NCBI GenBank assembly: GCA_012295225.1 | Contig: WMKK01000008.1 | Coordinates: forward strand, 496,001 to 560,000 | Reading direction: 5' to 3' | From: Ostreococcus mediterraneus | Taxonomy: Eukaryota > Chlorophyta > Mamiellophyceae > Mamiellales > Bathycoccaceae | DNA: 64,000 nt | Part shown: piece by piece, positions 36,801 through 44,877 of the stretch | How the letters are laid out: each line of letters starts with the position of its first letter | Position numbering within the stretch: the stretch's first letter is position 1 | The notes under the pieces: model-generated | What the model saw: the letters and a program-made list of their open reading frames with translations, nothing else | Told to the model about the DNA's origin: nothing | Databases searched by the model: none | Made by a program: the position numbers and the translations under genes

Positions 36801-38955
36801 GAAAGCGGATATGATCCAAATGAAAATGGAACAAAACCAGTCTATTGCTGACGAACTCAAAGAGATTCGAGATTTTGCTCAAAGTCTCCCAGCTCGCGCG
36901 GCAACATTGATTGCGCTAGCGCAGCGACACCTCATGGATGTCAAGTTAAAACTGGAAATTTTGTCCGCTGAAAGAATTCAACTCTGCATGAAGATTGTGG
37001 AGGATGCAGTCGTCAATCATGAACAGTTCTTGCGAACTGTAATTAATAGCGCGTTTAGAACTGAGCTGTTGCGGCGAGCTCGCATCGAGCGAGAAACTAA
37101 CCAACAACGACTGATGGATGACCTCAACGCGGCGGAGCTCGAGACTCAAGCTAAAGAAGAACGCAAGAATAAAACCAAAGAAAAGGAAAAAGCTAAGAGA
37201 CAGGCTCGTAAAGAGCTGGAGAGGAAGGAAAAAGAAGATCGTGAACGAGACGAGCTTGAAAGACTCGAAGCACTTCGCAAGGCGGAAGAGGATAGACGCG
37301 AGGAGGAACGTCAAGCTGCGAAAGCTGCGCGAGAGGCTAAGCTTCGAGAACAAGACAGAGCGCTTGAAGCGAGACGTATTGAGCTTGAAACGCTCGCCAT
37401 GCAAGAAGCAAAAGTCCGTGCAGCAGAGTTGAAAGAAGAACAAATCCGGAAAGCTAAAGAGGACGCCGCAGAAGCGAAGCGACGTAAGGCTGAGGCTGCA
37501 GAAATGGCGCGTCGCGCAGCCGAGATGATACTTGAACAGGAGATGGCATCGCAACATGATTCCGCCGAATCGATATCATCTCCTGACAGCGGTGACAAGA
37601 CAAAGGAGATTGACATTGAGCATGCGTCTCCGCCATTAACTCCACCGCTTCCAGCAGGTCCGCCACCGCCGATGCCGGCGAGTGTGCCACCGACTCCGCC
37701 GGCGTCGATGGCGCATCTTCAGGCTCCTCAAAGCGCTGACTTCATGCAACTCAGTCAGTACATGCAAGCTATGGCCATGATGCCGATGCCGATGATGCCC
37801 CAGCCGATGTATTACGCACCTCCTAGTATGCCGGCGTATTATTCGACAAATGCAGGCATACCGGTCTTCGAAGGGACGCCACAGGAAGCCGACGAAATTG
37901 AGGAAGAAATCGATCCGAACGCGTCGTTCGTATTTGCAGTCATCAAGACGCTTTGGCACATCGTGGACTTCCGAGACGAGATCATTGACGCCCCAACGCA
38001 ACGTCAGATGCAGTCGTTTGACGAGAAGGCTCTGAAAATTCTCAAGCGTGACTTTCTTCAGCTCGAGGTGGGTGACTATTACGATCCCAATGCGCTTTGT
38101 GGAGCGCTATCAAACTTTGGTTTATTCAACATAGCGAAAACCGGGCCCTCGGCTTTGTACTCTTTGATGTTGAAAACGTTTCATAGAGGTTTGCGCCCAC
38201 TCGACGCGTCATCTCGCGGCGACTCTGGTACCTCGCGTGATTGGTTGGACGCCATGGATGGGTACCGTAGCGCCGTGCACGCGAACTTTGGTCAAGACGT
38301 GATTGAAAGCACAACCTGCTCGGGATGTTCAAAGTGTGAACAGAAGCGCTACACTCAATTTATCAAAAAGCTTCCGATGTCAAAATTCGCAGGGGGCGAC
38401 GTACTTCCATTTGCTGAAATGTTGGAATCTCTTAAAGGCGAAGGTGCGGTGTGCGAATCGTGTGGCGAAGTCGCGAGGACGACTAAATCTATTCGATGCG
38501 CCAACGGCCAACCACCGGAAGTGTTCACATTCGCCATCACGTGGGGTTCGACATTCCTGGACCCAGACGTCATTCAAAGCGCGATGGATTCGATTCCACA
38601 CATGCTCGCGCTTTCTGACATATCACCAGTAACCGGCGACGCCGACTGTGCGAATGAAGAGTATCAACTAAAGGCGGTGATGTGCAGTCGAGGAGATTAC
38701 CAATACCTGACGTTGATCAAGGCAGACATGAGAGAAGATCGATGGCTTATTGAATGTGAAGAGAATCGTTCTATGGTTCCTACGGCGTGGCAGCGCGCAA
38801 TGACGTTGTGCAAACAAGGACAAACCGCACCAAAGCTTTTAATCTTTGAACGACGACGACACACGGAAGCCGCGTTGGAAGGGAGCTTCCTCGGCTCCGA
38901 AAGTCAAACTGACGAAATCATTTTGGACGTTATAGATACACAATTACAAATATAG
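33856..38955 (+). CDS. Giant UCH/USP-like protein (DUF627-DUF629-UCH), catalytic residues missing
   Basis: 1,699 residues, the largest gene here. The N-terminal helical/TPR-like region (about 20-180, VLKAWNLHNKKNNHKALKEV) resembles DUF627. A C2H2-type zinc finger (about 390-420, FTCPKCKSQLSHGGAFREH) lies in a DUF629-like region. A Lys/Glu-rich coiled coil spans ~1070-1235, a Pro/Met-rich linker ~1255-1330, and a C-terminal UCH-like domain from ~1350. This is the order of plant ubiquitin carboxyl-terminal hydrolase-related proteins. The Cys box reads NASFVFAVIKTLWHI, with Ser1357 where the Cys is expected. The His box region GDYQYLTLI has Gln1616 where His is expected, so the domain is probably a non-catalytic ubiquitin-fold binder. 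Zinc-site cysteines (CSGCSKCE, CESCGE) remain. The start avoids overlap with the left neighbour. Confidence 0.8.
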   Translation: MPPKRGKQLSKPSLADKSVREVPSAVLKAWNLHNKKNNHKALKEVDKVRNAALAKVAGRKDTNADVGDAEFDEHAFALACAHHVRLQIVENDEALTLLDSGMPKAGKVVWDAISQALIETGGTCAAVNAACATAYIVAAQLSDETEKEAERLFSAAAAALTTVKDESGAAATRAIRREFNRGKGECHYMRHYIFDASKSGEDYALRMSQWEPVKFRRSVKDAIRILHKQGGDFLTVSQGDLFRRMTIEYASRQLDILKTKVFKETGEIREQILARDAQEKLAAKPRLSAEDNLMSVLKTGVTLELPEKQKSSESDKRLRQLDTEMIRNYWSTAERKAQELFVSVDAVKAEIDSLKHNVEHKKSMERALQCKETLNAMLKHVESSEGWIKFTCPKCKSQLSHGGAFREHVSKHYPMSLTAAGVEISSDIDYIFSSMQLPGKVGDDTLETVVRKDARLSVDFDVLEPKSIQDFAWLQRAEEGSSVKLYQPTTIKDTVDNVPDFVALGQVVKKNDAAQKWRFPDSRASSVHVARKRMYFDALERLSENCSDAGLRDGIVKHCTDPMLIPPIDSKWAEDDDVEDGYGNEFLDNYYNCMSKDAIGEMNWLTFFEQEHKVDINASNWRFKLSSTCFPSFSLGSSLQDRARETVDLKPDRQTMEEDIQKALNVMYTGGTLTMRLLQSIGGFVYAKEPRSSLEKRKSPVTMSQLVERIHHLSIGDLGALWAWVRSQFIAKEHLMAYTLVDHDKLPPSVAKPWFTAGKDADGATVIKFSSDMDSPVSHKTDGELLEEILKEDHIDSPQTVLDQVHKHMARREDWKLDDKFAANFESAKNAVQYFVTFSDLIRDVLMVFNSIITSPLLRPDARFHSEEHISEELYEMITKTWSAMKFFDVTEFRIRKNSFMCEWMDHRSSDQHHLELIRPSGDENKPKDFTKMQFLQSVDACSLVRENTLKSATGYVVDDFDDNVASGATPWIDQLSCMEQSKADMIQMKMEQNQSIADELKEIRDFAQSLPARAATLIALAQRHLMDVKLKLEILSAERIQLCMKIVEDAVVNHEQFLRTVINSAFRTELLRRARIERETNQQRLMDDLNAAELETQAKEERKNKTKEKEKAKRQARKELERKEKEDRERDELERLEALRKAEEDRREEERQAAKAAREAKLREQDRALEARRIELETLAMQEAKVRAAELKEEQIRKAKEDAAEAKRRKAEAAEMARRAAEMILEQEMASQHDSAESISSPDSGDKTKEIDIEHASPPLTPPLPAGPPPPMPASVPPTPPASMAHLQAPQSADFMQLSQYMQAMAMMPMPMMPQPMYYAPPSMPAYYSTNAGIPVFEGTPQEADEIEEEIDPNASFVFAVIKTLWHIVDFRDEIIDAPTQRQMQSFDEKALKILKRDFLQLEVGDYYDPNALCGALSNFGLFNIAKTGPSALYSLMLKTFHRGLRPLDASSRGDSGTSRDWLDAMDGYRSAVHANFGQDVIESTTCSGCSKCEQKRYTQFIKKLPMSKFAGGDVLPFAEMLESLKGEGAVCESCGEVARTTKSIRCANGQPPEVFTFAITWGSTFLDPDVIQSAMDSIPHMLALSDISPVTGDADCANEEYQLKAVMCSRGDYQYLTLIKADMREDRWLIECEENRSMVPTAWQRAMTLCKQGQTAPKLLIFERRRHTEAALEGSFLGSESQTDEIILDVIDTQLQI

Positions 38956-39232
38956 CTTATAGCATGCGTACCGGTAGGCATTGAAATAGATGAATCAAAC
39001 AACAACTAGGAATTACTCGTACTCGTTGCCGGTGGCGAAAACCAGCATGGCTGCTCGTGGCAAACATTTCACGGTGAGTCTTTCACAGAATGCGCGGCTC
39101 ACGTCTTGAATCGTCGCGTCGCGAATACAAGAGCTTCTGATAATATGCAACCGAACGAGAGCACATGGTTAAAAATCACACAAAACATTAAACACAACAT
39201 TCGAGCGCGCGACGAGCGAACAAACGCGCAAA

Positions 39233-40123
39233 TCAAACATGAACGAAGACGAAATCCGCACCTTGTACGCTCATCGGTAACTCTGAAATGTCCACCGCTG
39301 TCCCGGCGTCAAAAATTGTCAAATCCGCGAGCGTAAAGAGCAAATTTGGTTCTTCCGAAATAGCATACGTCGTATCATCGTACGTCTCGCTCGACCAGAT
39401 TCGCTGAATGTATTTTCGCGTGCGTCGCAACCGTTCATCTAAATCGTCGCACGTCAACAACTTTGGACAGTCCAACAACATGACGGCCATCTTTTCAATC
39501 TTAAATACATTCGCGAGATACATCAAATTCCCGCTCGCACGTTGTAAATCCATCGTTATCACGAGCTCTGGCGCATTTGATACTAATCTCGCCACATCCA
39601 TGCCCGGCAACGGCAACGCCTTTTCCACGCGGTCCCATTTCACGGCTAAACGACCAACGTCTTGATAAATGGCATCCACGCGTACCAACTCTTTCGAAAC
39701 GCGCTCGGCTTCGAAATCTCTCAACCCTTTCTCTCGTAGAAACAACTGCACGCGCAGCATATCCACCGCCACGGACGCCACCGTACGCTTTTGATCGACG
39801 TCGTTGTCGTCCTCCGCGGGCGCCTCGCGAAACGAACGAATGAGCTCCTGCCTCGCTTGCTCATTCGCCATCTTACACGCCATCTCGAGCAACTCGCGCG
39901 CTTCTTCGACGGCGCGATCGAGTAAGGCTTCATTGAATCCTAGATCATCGTCGTCATCCCCGACCACGTCGTCGCCGTCGCTGTCGCCGCGCGCTGACGA
40001 TTTGGCTCGCGGGACTGTCCACAGCGCACGCTTTGGCACGCCCGAGCGCGACGGCGTGGACGACGACGTGGACGTCGCGCGCGATGTCGCGCATCGCGAC
40101 ATCATCGCCCTCGTCGTCATCAT
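39233..40123 (-). CDS. Putative mTERF-like organellar protein
   Basis: Tentative. After a Met/Arg/Ser/Thr-rich presequence and an acidic linker (DDDDDLGFNEALLDRAVEEA) comes a helical region. Its repeats resemble mTERF units: VEKALPLPGMDVARLVSNAPELV, then LANVFKIEKMAVMLLDCPKLLTCDDLDERL. The pattern of a Pro three residues before paired Leu (PELV, PKLL) at intervals of about 35 residues is typical of mTERF. Only two or three units are visible, fewer than usual. Chosen start 40123 (MMTTRAMMSRCATSR); an in-frame ATG at 40237 is possible. mTERF proteins bind organellar nucleic acid. Divergent from the kinase gene. Confidence 0.5.
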   Translation of the reverse strand: MMTTRAMMSRCATSRATSTSSSTPSRSGVPKRALWTVPRAKSSARGDSDGDDVVGDDDDDLGFNEALLDRAVEEARELLEMACKMANEQARQELIRSFREAPAEDDNDVDQKRTVASVAVDMLRVQLFLREKGLRDFEAERVSKELVRVDAIYQDVGRLAVKWDRVEKALPLPGMDVARLVSNAPELVITMDLQRASGNLMYLANVFKIEKMAVMLLDCPKLLTCDDLDERLRRTRKYIQRIWSSETYDDTTYAISEEPNLLFTLADLTIFDAGTAVDISELPMSVQGADFVFVHV

Positions 40124-40292
40124 CGTCGTCGCCGCGCGCGCGCGACGACGACGACGACGATGGGCGACGGGTGGCGCGCGCCGGCGAGTGTCGTCCACGA
40201 TGGATGCGCCTCGGTGCGTCACAACGCGTCTGTGCAACTCACCGCGTCGTCGTCGTCGTCGGACGTCCGTCGTCAGACGCCCGTCGCCGGTA

Positions 40293-40293
<1 letters not shown>

Positions 40294-40332
<39 letters not shown>
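40294..40332 (+). repeat. (TCG)13 microsatellite
   Basis: Thirteen perfect TCG units about 50 bp upstream of the kinase start, in the promoter shared with the mTERF-like gene. Confidence 0.92.
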
Positions 40333-40333
<1 letters not shown>

Positions 40334-40382
40334 GTGCGGCGCGCCGTAAAGCCCCCGTCGTCGTCATCGCACCAGCGGAACA

Positions 40383-41984
40383 ATGGTGGTGACCCCAGGC
40401 GAGCTCAGTGACTCGTGCTCCGACGCGGGATCGGCGCCGCTCAAGTACCCCACCGATGCATCGTCGTATGAATTGTTAGAAGAAGTCGGCACGGGCGTGA
40501 GTGCGACGGTTTGGCGAGCGAGATGCGCGGCGAATGATGAAATTGTCGCGGTGAAGGTTTTGGATCTCGAAGAGCACGAACCTGAACATTTGGATGAGAT
40601 TCGACGCGAGGCACAGACGATGAGCATGCTGAGTCATCCGAACTTGGTGAAGTATCATTGTTCGTTCGTTCACGAGAGCGCGTTGTGGGTGGTGATGCCG
40701 TACCTGGCTGGAGGGAGCGCGTTGAACTTGATGAAGTGGTCGCACCCTGGCGGGTTTGAAGAGCCCGTGATCGCGTGCATCGTCAAGGCTGTGCTCAAGG
40801 CGTTGGACTATTTCCATCGAAATGGCAATATTCATCGCGACATCAAGGCTGGTAACATTTTGGTTGATGAGAATGGGTCGGTAAAGTTGGCTGATTTCGG
40901 CGTGAGCGCGTCGTGTTGGGGCTCTGGAGGTCGACCGCGGTCGCATCAGACGTTTGTCGGTACTCCATGTTGGATGGCGCCCGAAGTGATGGAGCAAGAA
41001 CACGGATATGACTTCCATGCCGACATTTGGTCGTTGGGGATCACCATTCTCGAGCTCTGCCATGGGCACGCGCCGTTTTCAAAGTATCCTCCAATGAAGG
41101 TGTTGCTGATGACTTTGCAAAATCCAGCGCCAACTTTGGAGGAACGCCCGGATGACGATCGTCACTTTTCTCGCGCACTTCGCGATTTCGTCAGCTTGTG
41201 CTTGCAAAAGGATCCCTCCAAGCGCCCAACTGCAGCCAAGTTGCTAGAGCACAAATTTTTGAAGGAGGCGAAGAAAGCCGACTGGTTGGCAAAAACCTTG
41301 CTCGACAACATTCCGTCCTTGGGCGAGCGCACGAAGGCACTCGCCGAGCGTGAGAAGCGCCGACGTCAAGAATCAGCGAATGCTGTCGGCGAAGAACAGA
41401 AAGAAGCTGCATCGGCCGAAGCGTACAAGCACGGCGTGTCCAACTGGAACTTTGACGTCGAAGACTTGAAGGCGCAAGCGGCGGCTATGGATGACCCTTT
41501 GGTTAGTGAGGCGGATGCAATCGCCGCCGCCAACGCGGTGGCAAACATGAATCTTGGTGACAAGAAAGGTGTGGAGAAAAAGGGTCGATTCGAGATTATC
41601 AGCGACGAAATGCCAGAGCAGTCGCAAACGTCGCAGTCGACGCACGTGCAACGCCGCGGTCGATTCGACATCATTGAAGAGTCACAGCGCGCAAGTCGGA
41701 GCACATCACCTACGCGCGCGGCATCTCCTGCACCGTCGGGTTCGCTTGTCCGCAAGAAATCCGTACAAAAAGGACGCTTTACCGTTCACGACGAGAATGA
41801 CGGCGGCGCCCCAGCCATGGGATTGGATTTGCGCTACTTTTCAGAAGTCGTGCAATCTGCATCCTCCATGCACAACGCCCTTCGTGATTTGTACGCCCAA
41901 GCCCAGGCTCAAGAAAGTCGCATCGTCGAATTAGAAGATGAAAACGCTCGGCTTCGCGCCAAGCTCGCGGAATCCGGCGCGTAA
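40383..41984 (+). CDS. STE20/OSR1-SPAK-like protein kinase with three GRF[I/V] motifs
   Basis: Ser/Thr kinase, 533 residues. The kinase domain (about 28-305) has the Gly loop EEVGTGVSATVWRAR, the Lys in VAVKVLDLEE, catalytic NIHRDIKAGNIL, DFG in LADFGVSAS, and activation segment TFVGTPCWMAPEVM. FHADIWSLGITILEL also fits. The subfamily resembles OSR1/SPAK/Fray and plant BLUS1-type kinases. The C-terminal half carries three copies of a basic-GRFxI/V motif: GRFEI at 401-405, GRFDI at 426-430 and GRFTV at 464-468. These match the RFx[V/I] peptide that OSR1/SPAK docking domains bind in animals. A short coiled coil ends the protein. Substrates are unknown; ion homeostasis or blue-light-linked signalling would fit relatives. 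Confidence 0.92.
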   Translation: MVVTPGELSDSCSDAGSAPLKYPTDASSYELLEEVGTGVSATVWRARCAANDEIVAVKVLDLEEHEPEHLDEIRREAQTMSMLSHPNLVKYHCSFVHESALWVVMPYLAGGSALNLMKWSHPGGFEEPVIACIVKAVLKALDYFHRNGNIHRDIKAGNILVDENGSVKLADFGVSASCWGSGGRPRSHQTFVGTPCWMAPEVMEQEHGYDFHADIWSLGITILELCHGHAPFSKYPPMKVLLMTLQNPAPTLEERPDDDRHFSRALRDFVSLCLQKDPSKRPTAAKLLEHKFLKEAKKADWLAKTLLDNIPSLGERTKALAEREKRRRQESANAVGEEQKEAASAEAYKHGVSNWNFDVEDLKAQAAAMDDPLVSEADAIAAANAVANMNLGDKKGVEKKGRFEIISDEMPEQSQTSQSTHVQRRGRFDIIEESQRASRSTSPTRAASPAPSGSLVRKKSVQKGRFTVHDENDGGAPAMGLDLRYFSEVVQSASSMHNALRDLYAQAQAQESRIVELEDENARLRAKLAESGA

Positions 41985-42063
41985 AACACAACATTCAAAG
42001 ACGTCATCCGCTTGTATTTCTAGAGTATGCTTCACAAAAACTATTTATCACACGCAGCGCATC

Positions 42064-42594
42064 TCATTCCCCAGGAATCATCGAGTACGCGTACCCTGGT
42101 TCACGTCGCCACACCTGCGCCATGACGAAACAACTCCATCCGCCTGCCGCCGCGCTCATCGATCCCACGACGACCAACGCCGTCGACGTCCCGCGTTCAA
42201 CCGCTCGAGGCAAATCAATCACCCCACCTTGATACATCCCATACACCCCCAAACACGCGCATCCAACGACGAACAATATCGGTCCAAGTAGTTTTGTCTT
42301 TAACGACAGCGCTCGCCACTCGCGTTCCAGCCTCATCGTCGTCGCATCCTCCTCTGAATCATAATCATCCCCGTCACCATTCCCATTCGAATGCGCATGT
42401 TCCGGTCGCAATAACCTCCGTCGATCGCGCGGATCGATGAATTGATCGGCGTGCATCGCCGTAGGTCTTCCGTCGCCGTCCACGTCGCGCTCGACCACCT
42501 TATGTCTCGACCGTATCGCGGGCATTACCGCGCGCGAAAGTGGCGCCCAGGAACGCTGGACTAACGAACTCAGGTCAGTCCCAGTGCCATACAT
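42064..42594 (-). CDS. TMEM230/TMEM134-like small membrane protein
   Basis: Two closely spaced helices (LLGPILFVVGCACLGVYGMY and TALVVVGSMSAAAGGWSCFV) followed by a short tail ending GYAYSMIPGE. The GYxYxxIP ending is shared with TMEM230, an endomembrane/vesicle-trafficking protein. The N-terminal ~90 residues are polar with an acidic stretch (DYDSEEDATT). The 176-residue version starts at 42594, where its ATG overlaps the ATG of the divergent ankyrin gene in the palindrome CATG. A second in-frame Met at 42525 (MPAIRSRHKVVERD) would leave 67 bp between the genes and may be the real start. Confidence 0.65.
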   Translation of the reverse strand: MYGTGTDLSSLVQRSWAPLSRAVMPAIRSRHKVVERDVDGDGRPTAMHADQFIDPRDRRRLLRPEHAHSNGNGDGDDYDSEEDATTMRLEREWRALSLKTKLLGPILFVVGCACLGVYGMYQGGVIDLPRAVERGTSTALVVVGSMSAAAGGWSCFVMAQVWRREPGYAYSMIPGE

Positions 42595-43093
42595 GGTGAC
42601 GCGCGCGGGCATCGCGTGCGCGATCGCCCTGGGCGCGTTGCGCGCGGCGTCGGCGGCGGCGACAGATGTGCCGTGCATCACCGCCGCGGGCGAGGGCGAT
42701 CTCGCGCGCGTGCGGGCGCACATGCGCGCGTGTGCGTCAGAAATCACCGATGCAGGGGAGACGGCGCTGCACACGGCGGCGATTAGTGGGAACGCAGACG
42801 TCGCCAGGGCGCTCATCGACGAAGGGGGGTGCGATGTGAACGCGCGAACGAATGGTGGACAGTATCTACGCATGGCCCCGCTCGCATGGTGGGTGTACGG
42901 TGGGGATAAGAATGTTGAGGGCGTGGCGGAGCTTCTTCGCGCGGGGGCGGCTGTGAACGCGCGGGACGCGGATGGGAAAACGGCGTTGGATATGGTGGCG
43001 GATGGTGGAGATTTTAGCGTTAAAGTGAGAGAATTATTAGTCAAACACGGTGGGAAGCGTGGTGATGAATTGTTAGCGAGGGATGAGGAGTTG

Positions 43094-43096
<3 letters not shown>
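42593..43096 (+). CDS. Secreted or ER-luminal ankyrin-repeat protein
   Basis: 167 residues. Starts MVTRAGIACAIALGALRAASA, a good signal peptide ending near Ala, followed by three or four ankyrin units. These include AAGEGDLARVRAHMRAC, GETALHTAAISGNADVARALIDEG, APLAWWVYGGDKNVEGVAELLRAG and DADGKTALDMVADGGD. Ankyrin repeats mediate protein binding; a secretory location for them is unusual. ATG 42593 overlaps the divergent gene's ATG by two bases. The next in-frame Met lies inside the first repeat, so 42593 is the best start. Stop TGA (43094-43096) runs straight into a (GATT)8 tract. Confidence 0.78.

Positions 43097-43126
<30 letters not shown>
43095..43126 (+). repeat. (GATT)8 microsatellite at the ankyrin stop codon
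   Basis: Eight perfect GATT units. The first two bases of the tract are the last two bases of the TGA stop. Confidence 0.95.
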
Positions 43127-43129
<3 letters not shown>

Positions 43130-43250
43130 TTGTGGTGATAACAACAACGCGGTTGACGCGCCGAAAATAGCGCGCGGTGTTTAAAATCGTGGCTGCAGAA
43201 TGCGCGGGTCGGATCGCGCTTGGTGAGATTTACGTAATTTTTCTCCCGTG

Positions 43251-44836
43251 ATGAGCGCGACGTCGATGATGCACGGTGTTGAGTGCATGACGCTGGCGAA
43301 TATGCCTGGACTTCTCGGCAGCGCCGCGACGGTACGTTTGGTCAACTCCGGGAGTCATTCAAGTACAATATCCTGACTTTTCAATTTTACACGCAGGCGC
43401 CGACGACAAAACCGAGGACGCAAACGCTTAACTTTGTGAATGGTTACGCAATGCCTCGTGATTCGAATTCAAATGTCGATGTTCTCGTCGCTAACCCATA
43501 CGCCGACGCTCCCGTTCGTGGAGGAATTTCAGAATACACGCCAGCGTATGTCAAACTGAATGGGCTCGTGTTGTGCTTCAGCGCCTATTTCGAAGAAGAC
43601 GTGACCAATAGTCAATTTGAAACCAAACGGATTCGAAAATTTGTGATCTACTACCACGTGGAAGACGGGTCGATTAAAATCATCGAGCCGCGTCAGGCGA
43701 ATAGCGGCATGCCGCAAGGCGCTTTTCTCAAGCGACACATCATTCCTCAAGTGACTCTGCGTGATTTGAAAATCGGCGAGTCGATTGAAATCTACGGGAA
43801 AACTTTTAGTATTTATCGATGCGATTCATTTACGCGCGAGTATCTGCAGTCTGCCCTCGGCGTCGAAGTACCGAGTGACCGAGACGAGCCGGATGGCGAC
43901 GCCAAATCAAAATCCGCCGCCGCGCGCGACGCAAAGATGACTCGAAAGAAAGACGCACGAGGAAAATTTCTCACGCACGACAAACAAGTGCTTCGATTTT
44001 ATTGCGTTTGGAACGACGAGTCACAATTTGGTGATCGCCGCAAGTTCGTTTTGCAGTATTTTCTCATCGACGACACGGTGAGTATTTCTGAAGCCGAACC
44101 GAGCGGCGGCGGGTACGGTATATCATCAACCATGCTGAACCGTTTACGTTTACCGATCAAAGATGAAGACGCCGGTGTGCACGGGCCGACGCAAGACATG
44201 TTCGATTACGTCACTGCCGACGACTTGCGTGTCGGTGGCTTTATTCGCGCGTATAAACGCAACTTTTTCATATACGCCGCAGACGAATTTACGAAGTCGT
44301 GGTACGTTGAAAAGAAGGGCATGCGTGAATCTGATTTCATTCCAATCGACGTTTCCGAGCCCGAAGACGCCCCGCCGGCGCATCAAATCCCCCCACACGA
44401 AGGGCTTGCTATCGGAAGTGAAGAAGACTCGCTGCAAAACTGCATCTCGCTCATTCCAAAGGCGCCGCGGAGATGCATCGAAAAGCAATTCGCTTACGAC
44501 AAATGCGTGTTGCAGTTTCGCGCGCGCATGGTGAGTGTCGATGGAAGCGATAGAGACGTGACCGAATTCGACGCTTCGCGACGATTTGTGGTGTCGTATT
44601 ACGTCGCTGATGATACGCTGTCTATTTTTGAGCGCGCCTCAAAGGATAGTTTCTCGAGTAAATTTCTCGAGCGCGCCAAGGTGAAGAAGACGGCGGATGC
44701 GTATTACGACGTACGGGACATGTTCGTCGGCTCGAAACTTCTCATTCACAGTCGCGCGTTTGAACTGAAAGATACCGATGAGTACACGGCGGCTTTCCTC
44801 GCGCAACATGTGGTGAACGAAAACGCTAATAACTAA
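43251..44836 (+). CDS. Three-DM10-domain protein, EFHC1/Rib72-like (two exons)
   Basis: Homologue of EFHC1/Rib72, a luminal protein of ciliary doublet microtubules. Exon 1 (43251-43331) encodes 27 residues ending LANMPGLLGSAAT; exon 2 (43397-44836) continues APTTKPRTQTLNFVNGYA. The joined leader matches the EFHC start (a Pro-Gly segment, then RSQTLxxxNGYA). Three DM10 domains follow. DM10-1 (~75-195) has VLCFSAYFEEDV, YYHVEDGSIKIIEP and NSGMPQG. DM10-2 (~240-355) has FLTHDKQVLRFYCVW and DDTVSISE. DM10-3 (~400-500) has CVLQFRARM, SYYVADDTLSIFE and YYDVRDMFVGSKL. The linker QNCISLIPKAPRR is nearly the EFHC1 consensus. 506 residues; no EF-hand domain follows. The gene looks intact, which is notable if the alga is non-flagellate. 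Confidence 0.95.
43332..43396 (+). other. 65-nt intron in the EFHC/Rib72-like gene
   Basis: Donor GTACGT, acceptor CGCAG, and a textbook branch-site-like CTGAC about 25 nt before the acceptor, followed by T-rich sequence. Removal joins codons in phase 0 and restores the conserved EFHC leader. Confidence 0.9.
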
Positions 44837-44877
44837 AAGTACGATTAAAATGCTCTCTACGTTGGTTGAGGAATGTT

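Noticed and set aside
40294-40332. Possible CRISPR-like or satellite array
   Set aside because: A simple trinucleotide run without spacers.
42595-43044. Upstream extension of the TMEM230-like frame
   Set aside because: It is antisense to the ankyrin repeats, which have clear family features.
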